Assembly (NCBI GenBank): GCA_023379725.1 | Contig: JAMCPC010000003.1 | Coordinates: forward strand, 1-21,265 | Source: Actinomycetota bacterium | Lineage (GTDB): Bacteria > Actinomycetota > Acidimicrobiia > Acidimicrobiales > JAMCPL01 | Length of the DNA: 21,265 bases | Direction: 5' to 3' | Position numbers and translations under genes: made by a program | The notes under the pieces: generated by a model | What the model saw: only the letters and a program-made list of their open reading frames with translations | The model's database searches: none | What the model was told of the DNA's origin: nothing | In this document: positions 9,413 to 14,629 of the stretch, one piece after another | Numbering within the stretch: position 1 is the first letter of the stretch | Layout: the number at the start of each line of letters is the position of its first letter

Positions 9413-9919
9413 CTACCTTCCAGTCCCGTTGGATACCTGCTGCAGGTGCCCATCCGATGCTGTCGCCAAGAGCTGACCGCCACTTGGTTTGGCATTCTTG
9501 GATGGTTGCCCGACATTCCTGTGTGATGAATTACTGCCGGAGGTCTGTGCTTCATGTAAAGCGCTCACAGCGTGTGAAGGGCTGGCTGGAGCAGGAAGTC
9601 TGCCTGAATCAGAGAGTGCAGACGACAATAGATTACCGGGTTGGCTCAGTAAGCCTACCTGCGTGGACAGGTCATTGTGCAATGCCTCCTGAGATTGCAG
9701 GCTACCCTGCAGCTGGCCTACGGACACCTGCCTGGAGGTAAGTAGCGCCTCACCAGCCAGCACCAGCAGTACGCTTCCTACAACGAATAAGATACCGCAC
9801 GCAATTACTGCCCAACCCGGCAACAGCGCTTTATTGTGCTTGACCACTTTATTATGCTTGACCACCTGTCCGTTTGCTTTCCTGTGATTGACCACCTTAG
9901 TGCCTGCCATTTCCATCAC
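9413..9919 (-). CDS. ftsL: FtsL-like single-pass division protein
   Basis: The 168-residue product has a basic cytoplasmic tail (about 1-33), one membrane helix (about 34-58, PGWAVIACGILFVVGSVLLVL) and an extracytoplasmic part that begins with a heptad-like stretch (about 62-95). After that comes a low-complexity Ser/Gly/Asn/Gln-rich tail. This topology and the place between rsmH and ftsI are those of FtsL, which recruits FtsQ/FtsB and activates FtsW-FtsI; the call rests on position and topology, because FtsL sequences are too divergent to recognise by motif. It starts with GTG at 9919, overlapping the rsmH stop as GTGA. ATG codons at 9916 and 9910 are alternatives, and the latter fits the spacing from AAAGGGA better. 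The tail holds three copies of a VVxHxK unit. Confidence 0.7.
   Translation of the reverse strand: MMEMAGTKVVNHRKANGQVVKHNKVVKHNKALLPGWAVIACGILFVVGSVLLVLAGEALLTSRQVSVGQLQGSLQSQEALHNDLSTQVGLLSQPGNLLSSALSDSGRLPAPASPSHAVSALHEAQTSGSNSSHRNVGQPSKNAKPSGGQLLATASDGHLQQVSNGTGR
9830..9865 (-). repeat. Two 18-bp tandem copies in the ftsL-like gene (VVKHNK x2)
   Basis: Copies at 9830-9847 and 9848-9865 differ at one base and encode VVKHNK twice. A third, more diverged copy (9878-9895, three differences from the first) encodes VVNHRK. The unit length keeps the frame and adds a +2/His unit to the cytoplasmic tail each time. Confidence 0.9.
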
Positions 9920-10860
9920 TTCCCTTTCTGAATCACTCGCTCAAATGCACGAAGCCTCGCACTCTTTGCCCGCGGGTTCATATCTATCTCATCACGAGTA
10001 GGTTTGCGTGCTCCTCTAAAGATCATCCTTCCCAATGAGACTGCCCCACATTGGCAGGGTAACTGGGGAGGGCACTGGCAACCTCCCGTCTCTGCATATC
10101 TCATGAACGCCTTTATCATGCCATCCTCTCCAGAGTGGTAAGATATTGTAATCAGATATCCTCTATCAGACAGTAAGCGCATAGATGCATCAAGCACTGC
10201 AGCAAGCTCTGCCTGCTCATCATTTACATATACGCGCATTGCTTGGAAAAAGCGTTTGGCTGCGTGACCCTTGCGCTTACGAGCGCTGGCAGGCACTGCC
10301 CTGTCTACGACATCTACCAATTGTGCTGTACTGTGCAATGGCCTTGATGCAACAATGGCTCTGGCCACTCTCCGTGCATTCTGATATTCTCCGTTTGCGC
10401 GAAATAGCTCTACCAATTCGTTCTCGGTGGCCTCATTGGCCAGATCCGACGCGGTAGTGCCCTGAGTGGCATCCATACGCATATCAAGTGGCCCCTCCAC
10501 CATGTAGGAGAACCCCCTGCTGGGTGTGTCTATCTGTAATGAATTGAGTCCCAAATCCAGCAATATCCCGGTAACCTGCGAAGTTCCTATACCCATCTCG
10601 CCCAGCAACCTCTCAATCTGGGAGAATCGACCCTGTATCAGCCTGATCCTGTCACCAAACCTTTCAAGCCGTGCTTTACAGATTTCCAGGGCACTGCTAT
10701 CCCGGTCAATACCGATTACCTGTATTGAATCGTTGGTGAGTAAAAGTGCCTCTGCATGACCACCTGTACCTACTGTTGCATCTACTATGCAACTGCCAGG
10801 GCACTGTGAAAACAATTCGACTACCATCGCTGCCATTACCGGTAAGTGGTATGACGTCAT
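9916..10860 (-). CDS. rsmH: 16S rRNA (cytosine-1402-N4)-methyltransferase RsmH (MraW)
   Basis: RsmH methylates N4 of C1402 in the decoding site of 16S rRNA using S-adenosylmethionine. The 314-residue product begins MTSYHLPVM, a typical RsmH start. It has the SAM loop VDATVGTGGHAEALL (about 30-44), GIDRDSSAL, LLDLGLNSLQID, RGFSYMVEGPLDMRMD and the C-terminal NPRAKSARLRAFER. The family motif SYHSLEDR reads SYHSGEDG here. A Cys-rich CQCPPQLPCQC segment is present, as in other actinobacterial copies. The frame stays open upstream inside mraZ, but the ATG at 10860 overlaps the mraZ TGA as ATGA and has GGAG 8 bases before it. The stop overlaps the next start as GTGA. Confidence 0.96.
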   Translation of the reverse strand: MTSYHLPVMAAMVVELFSQCPGSCIVDATVGTGGHAEALLLTNDSIQVIGIDRDSSALEICKARLERFGDRIRLIQGRFSQIERLLGEMGIGTSQVTGILLDLGLNSLQIDTPSRGFSYMVEGPLDMRMDATQGTTASDLANEATENELVELFRANGEYQNARRVARAIVASRPLHSTAQLVDVVDRAVPASARKRKGHAAKRFFQAMRVYVNDEQAELAAVLDASMRLLSDRGYLITISYHSGEDGMIKAFMRYAETGGCQCPPQLPCQCGAVSLGRMIFRGARKPTRDEIDMNPRAKSARLRAFERVIQKGK

Positions 10861-11279
10861 ATATCCTGCTCCCCCAAGATAAGCATCCTCTCCTGCGGCT
10901 CTTCCAACTCTCTCCAGCGCAATGGATTCCATATCTCTACATGATCGATTGCGCCCGAAATGACCACCTCTGAGGTGATATCGGCAAATTCTCTGAGATG
11001 AGGTGGAATGGTGATTCTGTCCTGAGCATCTTTTTCCGCTTGGTATGTTCCGGCTGACCATACCCGTACCAGATTGCGCCACTTGGCAGAGGTAGATGCT
11101 TTCTCCTGCATCTCACGCATCCTGATGCCAAACTCCACCGGTGTCCAGAGCGCCAGGCAGCCGCCCAGATAAGAAGAGATGAAAGCCCCGCCTCCGAAGG
11201 CATCGGAGAAGCGGGAGGGCAGTGTTAGCCTTCCCTTGCTATCGAGTTTATGATCATAGCGACCGAAAAACCCTTCCAT
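10857..11279 (-). CDS. mraZ: Transcriptional regulator MraZ
   Basis: MraZ is an AbrB-fold (SpoVT/AbrB-like) DNA-binding protein, a ring-shaped oligomer that controls the dcw operon by binding short direct repeats in front of its own gene. The 140-residue product has two MraZ half-domains: GRYDHKLDSKGRLTLPSRF near the N-terminus and YQAEKDAQDRITIPPHLRE in the second half. I chose the ATG at 11279 because it gives the usual N-terminus and length and has GGAGAGG about 7-8 bases upstream. An in-frame ATG at 11345 would add 22 residues, but its GGGAGG lies only two bases away. Three AAAGTGG boxes lie 82-108 bases upstream of the chosen start. The stop overlaps rsmH. Confidence 0.94.
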   Translation of the reverse strand: MEGFFGRYDHKLDSKGRLTLPSRFSDAFGGGAFISSYLGGCLALWTPVEFGIRMREMQEKASTSAKWRNLVRVWSAGTYQAEKDAQDRITIPPHLREFADITSEVVISGAIDHVEIWNPLRWRELEEPQERMLILGEQDI

Positions 11280-11360
11280 CTGCTCTACCTCTCCAACCTT
11301 CTCGCTTCTCCTTCTGGTACCATTCTCCCACTCAAGAGAGTACATTACCTCCCTGATATA

Positions 11361-11397
11361 CCACTTTGATCCACTTTACACCACTTTATACCCCAGT
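11361..11397 (-). promoter_or_regulatory. Probable MraZ operator: three AAAGTGG boxes in 10-bp phase
   Basis: On the minus strand AAAGTGG occurs exactly at 11361-11367, 11371-11377 and 11381-11387, each followed by a 3-bp spacer. A degraded fourth unit (ACTGGGG) is at 11391-11397. MraZ of Mycoplasma is reported to bind AAAGTG(G/T) units in a 10-bp repeat, and E. coli MraZ binds TGGGN repeats with the same period. The match in box, spacing and place before mraZ makes autoregulation very likely. TATATC lies directly after the last box, so the boxes would occupy the -35 region. That would fit activation, but I cannot tell activation from repression. Confidence 0.88.
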
Positions 11398-11422
11398 GGT
11401 GGATATCACCGATTATTTTCTC

Positions 11423-11442
11423 TCTGAAGATGTCTGAAGATG
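11423..11442. repeat. Perfect 10-bp tandem repeat upstream of the MraZ boxes
   Basis: TCTGAAGATG occurs twice back to back (11423-11432 and 11433-11442, plus strand). It has the same 10-bp period as the nearby MraZ boxes but a different sequence. It could be a second operator or a chance duplication. Confidence 0.85.
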
Positions 11443-11520
11443 TACGCAACGATGACCTATCCTGAAGTAGAGACTTGGCAACACAATCAGAAAATGCACA
11501 CGATGACAACCAATGCAATA

Positions 11521-11551
11521 AGGAAAAGCCCACCCCTCACAGACGGGGGTG
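11521..11551 (-). terminator. Rho-independent-type terminator after the lipoate-ligase-like gene
   Basis: On the minus strand a hairpin with CACCCC/GGGGTG arms (11546-11551 and 11531-11536) and a 9-base loop is followed by GGCTTTTCCT. It starts 32 bases after the gene's stop codon. The T-run is short and interrupted, so its strength is uncertain. It would separate this gene from the dcw transcript. Confidence 0.6.
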
Positions 11552-11582
11552 CGCTCTCTATCCGCCCATATTTGTGAGTAGG

Positions 11583-12389
11583 TCAGGTTGGCAGGTTTGC
11601 AATCAGCCCATCCACAATTGCCCGGACTGCTGATCCGCCAGAGCTATCAGAGCCGTTCAACCCACTGGCAGAGCACTGAGACCAAGCGAGGTCATCAAAC
11701 GAGACTACGTGCTCCACAAGCCATGCCTGCAATTCCACCGTGCTTAACAGCTCACCCTCTCTGAACAGCTTAAAATACGGTGTCATACAGGGAATCCACT
11801 CGCCAGGTGCCCACCGCAGCGGTAGCATCGTCTGGAACCATATACCATGCCTGGTTCTGCGCTGAGAGATGCCTACCACCTTACGCGTTCCACAGAAGAC
11901 CTCACCAGGACCGGTAGAGGCAAAGCATACCAATGATCCCCACTCTCCCGGCATCAGACGTCCTTCGTGCATTTTGATGTCTTGCAACCCGAAACTCTTC
12001 AAGGCTTTTACCCATATACTCCCCACCCAAAAAGATGATCTCAATATATCGTGATCAAATAGAACATCACTCTTGGGCAACCAGAAGTCGACCCATAGTT
12101 GATCGGCGGGAGCTACATACACCGCACCACCACCTGTAGAGCGGCTGACCACTTCAATCCCCCTGTCCTCACAACCGGAAAAATTGTCCCAGCCGCCGCC
12201 GTTTGATTCAATATACCTGGATACTTTTAAGCTTTGACTGCTTCCAAGGACTATCGCTGCATGAGATACGTTACTGAATGCCACTACCCTCTCGTGCATC
12301 CATTCCAGTGGAGGCCACTGCACATGGAGTTGGGCAGCGGTACCCGACCTCGCCTCTATCCTCCATGTCGAATCACCTCTGGTGGTCAT
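11583..12389 (-). CDS. Lipoate-protein ligase A family protein
   Basis: The 268-residue product belongs to the biotin/lipoate A/B ligase (BPL_LplA_LipB) fold, whose members attach lipoate or octanoate to the lipoyl domains of 2-oxoacid dehydrogenases or of GcvH. It has VLGSSQSL near residue 50, VVSRSTGGGAVYVAPADQL (the RRxSGGGAVxHD-type acyl-binding loop) and GTRKVVGISQRR with the catalytic-type Lys. The usual His and Asp after GGGAVY are replaced by VAPAD. There is no C-terminal LplA accessory domain of normal size. It could be LplA, an octanoyltransferase (LipM-like) or an amidotransferase, so I give no symbol. I chose the ATG at 12389; a TTG directly before it is an alternative. Both starts lie within a perfect inverted repeat, and no good Shine-Dalgarno is visible. 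Confidence 0.82.
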   Translation of the reverse strand: MTTRGDSTWRIEARSGTAAQLHVQWPPLEWMHERVVAFSNVSHAAIVLGSSQSLKVSRYIESNGGGWDNFSGCEDRGIEVVSRSTGGGAVYVAPADQLWVDFWLPKSDVLFDHDILRSSFWVGSIWVKALKSFGLQDIKMHEGRLMPGEWGSLVCFASTGPGEVFCGTRKVVGISQRRTRHGIWFQTMLPLRWAPGEWIPCMTPYFKLFREGELLSTVELQAWLVEHVVSFDDLAWSQCSASGLNGSDSSGGSAVRAIVDGLIANLPT

Positions 12390-12409
12390 CAATAGCCACT
12401 ATTGATGAC
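12385..12409. promoter_or_regulatory. Perfect 25-bp dyad covering the lipoate-ligase-like start codon
   Basis: Two 11-bp arms (GTCATCAATAG and its exact complement, at 12385-12395 and 12399-12409) flank a 3-bp centre. The ATG at 12389-12387 and the TTG before it lie inside one arm. As DNA it would suit a dimeric repressor; as RNA it would form an 11-bp stem that hides the start codon. No T-run follows, so it is not a terminator. Confidence 0.85.
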
Positions 12410-12493
12410 ACCGAATAAGACAGGCACTGGTCCAATATCTCTAGTAGAGTCTGACGTCCTGGAGTCTGATGTTCGCGAAGATGAGCATAATAG

Positions 12494-13030
12494 CTAAGCG
12501 CTTAACGACTCCTCATCCAAATACTGCATCCACTCTTCAGGCGTATTGCCACTGACAGCGATAAGCCACACCTTTCTCTTTGGAACAGTCGGAGTTTTCG
12601 CAAGTACAAATCCCACCTCATGAGGCAATCTATCCGTCTTGCGCATATTGCAGTACTTACATGCAGCAACCACATTATCCCACGAATGACGACCTCCCTT
12701 GCTACGAGGAACGACGTGATCTATGCTTTCTGCCGGTTTACCGCAGTACTGACATCTGCCATGATCTCGCGCAAAGAGTGTACGCCGGTTCAGCGCTACT
12801 CCCCTATCATGGGGTACACGCACATAGTGCGACAGCCTGACTATAGATGGCTCCGGAAAAGTAAAACTCTCCGACCGGTAGAATCTACTCGTCGGATGGA
12901 TAAGCTCAGCCTTGGTCGCTATCACAAGGAGTAAAGCTCGTCGAGACGACACCACCGCTATCGGCTCATAGGTAGCATTCAATACTAATGCACGCCTACC
13001 GTTGCTGGCGCCCATGCCATCATATCCCAT
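12494..13030 (-). CDS. HNH endonuclease family protein
   Basis: The 178-residue product has an N-terminal segment ALVLNATYEPIAVVSSRRAL, which is typical of a widespread actinobacterial HNH protein. It then has a zinc-bound HNH core: CQYC, IDHVVPRSKGG, SWDNVVAAC, CKYCNMRK. The two CxxC pairs and the DH, N and terminal N/K residues of a working HNH nuclease are present. Its physiological substrate is unknown; such proteins are housekeeping-like neighbours in many actinobacteria and are not clearly restriction enzymes. The frame is open to 13135, overlapping the upstream gene, but the ATG at 13030 (or 13015) starts just before the conserved part. TGTTACTAT ends 7 bases before 13030, which fits a leaderless transcript. 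The gene ends about 105 bases before the next gene. Confidence 0.85.
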   Translation of the reverse strand: MGYDGMGASNGRRALVLNATYEPIAVVSSRRALLLVIATKAELIHPTSRFYRSESFTFPEPSIVRLSHYVRVPHDRGVALNRRTLFARDHGRCQYCGKPAESIDHVVPRSKGGRHSWDNVVAACKYCNMRKTDRLPHEVGFVLAKTPTVPKRKVWLIAVSGNTPEEWMQYLDEESLSA

Positions 13031-13037
13031 GATCAAT

Positions 13038-13046
13038 ATAGTAACA
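13038..13046 (-). promoter_or_regulatory. Extended -10 for the HNH gene, leaderless type
   Basis: The minus strand reads TGT-TACTAT followed by 7 bases and the ATG at 13030. The expected start of transcription would fall at or next to the ATG. No clear -35 is visible, as is common with a TGN extension. Confidence 0.5.
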
Positions 13047-13091
13047 CATCCACCTATTACGATGCAGGCAGATATTGCATATTTTATATTT

Positions 13092-13652
13092 TTACCCAGC
13101 CAGCCAAGCTGGAGATGACTCAAGTAAGTAGTCACTCACAGCCAGACACTTATCAAGCACGTCACAGAGCGTCTCCTCCCCTGAAAGAATCTTGGAGAGA
13201 GACACAGGATGGCTGGCCACTATGGTAAGCCTGCGTTCAGCGCCATCGGTGGCAGAGGCATAAGAGTCAATAGCCGACACCTCCAACGGCAACTCTATGC
13301 CTCCTATGCCCGCCAGGTCAATAGCCAGACGCAATAGGTCAGGCCCATTGGGCAGTGGGGGTAATGACCAGTTGAACGAGAGGGGAAATTCAAAGCCACT
13401 GGGTGGATCGACATCATCAGGCAGATCCATCACAGCATCTTCGAATGCCAGTAATACTCTGGGATCTACCTCCAGCGACAGGTGAAGATCAATAGGGCCG
13501 CCGCACCCGGCTTCAGGGTGTAAATCCACCTCCCAAGTCTGTTGCAATGAATAGGTCTCCACAAAGTGGCGCTCATCATGGATATGAAACCCATGATCAG
13601 CGGAATGATCCTTCAATTCGGCCACAAAGCCCGGAACGTCAATTACTGCCAT
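13092..13652 (-). CDS. Acidic protein of unknown function
   Basis: I do not recognise this 186-residue protein. It is acidic (many Asp/Glu), has no signal peptide or membrane helix, and carries several short alternating hydrophobic stretches that suggest beta strands (for example TWEVDLHPEAGCGGPIDLHLSLEVDP). The middle is Pro-rich (DLPDDVDPPSGFEFPLSFNWSLPPLP). It may be a small globular cytoplasmic protein. It starts at the ATG at 13652 (MAVIDVPGF) with TGTTAAACT ending 6 bases upstream, which again fits a leaderless mRNA. It lies directly before the HNH gene (61-base gap) in the same direction, though that gene seems to have its own promoter. Base and codon use look like those of the neighbours, and the full-length frame supports a real gene. 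Confidence 0.8.
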   Translation of the reverse strand: MAVIDVPGFVAELKDHSADHGFHIHDERHFVETYSLQQTWEVDLHPEAGCGGPIDLHLSLEVDPRVLLAFEDAVMDLPDDVDPPSGFEFPLSFNWSLPPLPNGPDLLRLAIDLAGIGGIELPLEVSAIDSYASATDGAERRLTIVASHPVSLSKILSGEETLCDVLDKCLAVSDYLLESSPAWLAG

Positions 13653-13658
13653 ATATAC

Positions 13659-13667
13659 AGTTTAACA
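13659..13667 (-). promoter_or_regulatory. Extended -10 for the acidic-protein gene, leaderless type
   Basis: The minus strand reads TGT-TAAACT, then 6 bases, then the ATG at 13652. It lies in the 169-base region shared with the divergent phosphatase gene. Confidence 0.5.
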
Positions 13668-13797
13668 CCTTATCAGTTCATTGACCGGCAATGATTTGTG
13701 CACTGAGTAAACTCGCCATAGCGGCCTATCTCGTAAGAGGCTCAAGAGGATCAGGGGCGTTATATGGCTGGCGAGAACCCAGACCACTAAAATTAAC

Positions 13798-13806
13798 TGG
13801 TAGACT
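13798..13806 (+). promoter_or_regulatory. Extended -10 for the phosphatase-GH5 unit
   Basis: TGG-TAGACT on the plus strand lies 15 bases before the GTG at 13822. The expected leader would be about 8-9 bases, without a Shine-Dalgarno. No clear -35 is visible. Confidence 0.4.
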
Positions 13807-13821
13807 CACGGTTACACCAAA

Positions 13822-14613
13822 GTGACAGATATACCCGACAGCGCAAACGATACAGACAGATGGCTGCTCGAAATATTCGAGGAGGTAACAAAAGCCGTCC
13901 TTGAAGCACTGGACTCAGTGGCAGAAAGATCGTCTTTAGGGGAAAGACCCGGCCAATACAGGATTGACCTTGCTGCAGATGCTGCCGCTATCGAAATACT
14001 ACACAGCAATCGGCTCACCACTCTCTCAGAGGAGAGTGGAATTACATCGCCTGACAATGCAATAGACGATATAACCATCGTTATAGACCCCATTGATGGA
14101 TCGACCAACGCTGCTCATGGCATCCCATGGTATGCTACCAGTATATGTGCGGTAGGGGCAGACGGAACGCGTGTTGCCCTCGTATCGAACCTGGCCAACG
14201 GAGATACTTATCGTGCAATAAATGCTCTTGGGGCATGGAAAAATGGGAAAAGGCTTACCACTTCAAGCTGCAGCACATTCGCAGAGTCGATAGTAGGTCT
14301 ATCCGGTTTCCCCGGCAAATACCTTGGGTGGTCACAGTATCGTGCCCTGGGTGCAGCTTCATTGGATATCTGTCTGGTAGCGGAAGGAGTACTGGATTGT
14401 TACGGATCAGTCGGCCTTGCTCACCTCGGAGTATGGGACTATATTGCAGGTAAGTTAATTTGCGAAGAGGCAGGTGGATGTATGCGCGATACAGATGGAA
14501 GTAACATAGTAGCCCTGGATCACACGACCAGGCATGCTATTATTGCCGCTGCCAATCCTATGCTACTGGACCAATTCTACGACAGGATAAATACCAATTC
14601 TACGACAGGATAA
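13822..14613 (+). CDS. Inositol-1-monophosphatase family phosphatase
   Basis: The 263-residue product is a member of the Mg-dependent, Li-sensitive phosphatase family (IMPase/FBPase/SuhB/HisN-like). It has the metal ligands EESG (about 72-75), IDPIDGSTNAAHG (about 91-103) with the usual Asp residues, and the C-terminal GVWDYIAGKLICEEAGG motif. The exact substrate (inositol phosphate, fructose bisphosphate or histidinol phosphate) cannot be read from sequence. It starts with GTG at 13822; there is no in-frame alternative just upstream. The last residues (NTNSTTG) come from a 23-bp tandem duplication that shifts the frame; without it the protein would end DRINKVNQA and overlap the GH5 gene. The GH5 gene follows 16 bases later and is probably cotranscribed. 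Confidence 0.9.
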   Translation: MTDIPDSANDTDRWLLEIFEEVTKAVLEALDSVAERSSLGERPGQYRIDLAADAAAIEILHSNRLTTLSEESGITSPDNAIDDITIVIDPIDGSTNAAHGIPWYATSICAVGADGTRVALVSNLANGDTYRAINALGAWKNGKRLTTSSCSTFAESIVGLSGFPGKYLGWSQYRALGAASLDICLVAEGVLDCYGSVGLAHLGVWDYIAGKLICEEAGGCMRDTDGSNIVALDHTTRHAIIAAANPMLLDQFYDRINTNSTTG

Positions 14614-14615
14614 AT
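14570..14615. repeat. Perfect 23-bp tandem duplication at the phosphatase-GH5 junction
   Basis: Two identical 23-bp copies, each beginning ACCAATTCTACG, lie at 14570-14592 and 14593-14615. As 23 is not a multiple of three, the second copy is read in a new frame and supplies the TAA at 14611-14613. Removing one copy by eye gives a stop at 14631-14633 that overlaps the GH5 ATG (14630) as ATGA. Confidence 0.97.
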
Positions 14616-14629
14616 AAGGTAAACCAAGC

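Larger units (their letters stand above)
11280..11582. other. Regulatory region upstream of the dcw cluster
   Basis: About 300 bases separate the lipoate-ligase-like gene stop from mraZ. I see no convincing gene. On the minus strand it holds, in order of transcription, a terminator, a stretch with no clear signal, a 10-bp tandem repeat, and the AAAGTGG boxes. After the boxes come a TGGTATATC element (11355-11363) that could serve as -10, and a Shine-Dalgarno-like GGGAGG. Confidence 0.7.

Noticed and set aside
10861..11082. Longer rsmH frame starting at 11082 inside mraZ
   Set aside because: The extra residues look like shadow translation of mraZ, and MTSYHLPVM at 10860 is the standard RsmH start.
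12447..12469. GAGTCTGA repeated twice 15 bp apart
   Set aside because: Only 8 bp, no helical phasing with other signals, and no link to a promoter; likely chance.
12495..12504. TAAGCGCTTA palindrome at the end of the HNH gene
   Set aside because: Too short for a terminator and without a T-run.
12494..13030. HNH gene as part of a restriction, defence or homing element
   Set aside because: No methylase, repeats or mobile gene nearby; the protein fits a common chromosomal actinobacterial family.
13031..13135. Hydrophobic N-terminal extension of the HNH protein, like a signal or membrane anchor
   Set aside because: It overlaps the preceding gene, and the conserved family start is near 13030; the hydrophobic run comes from an AT-rich spacer.
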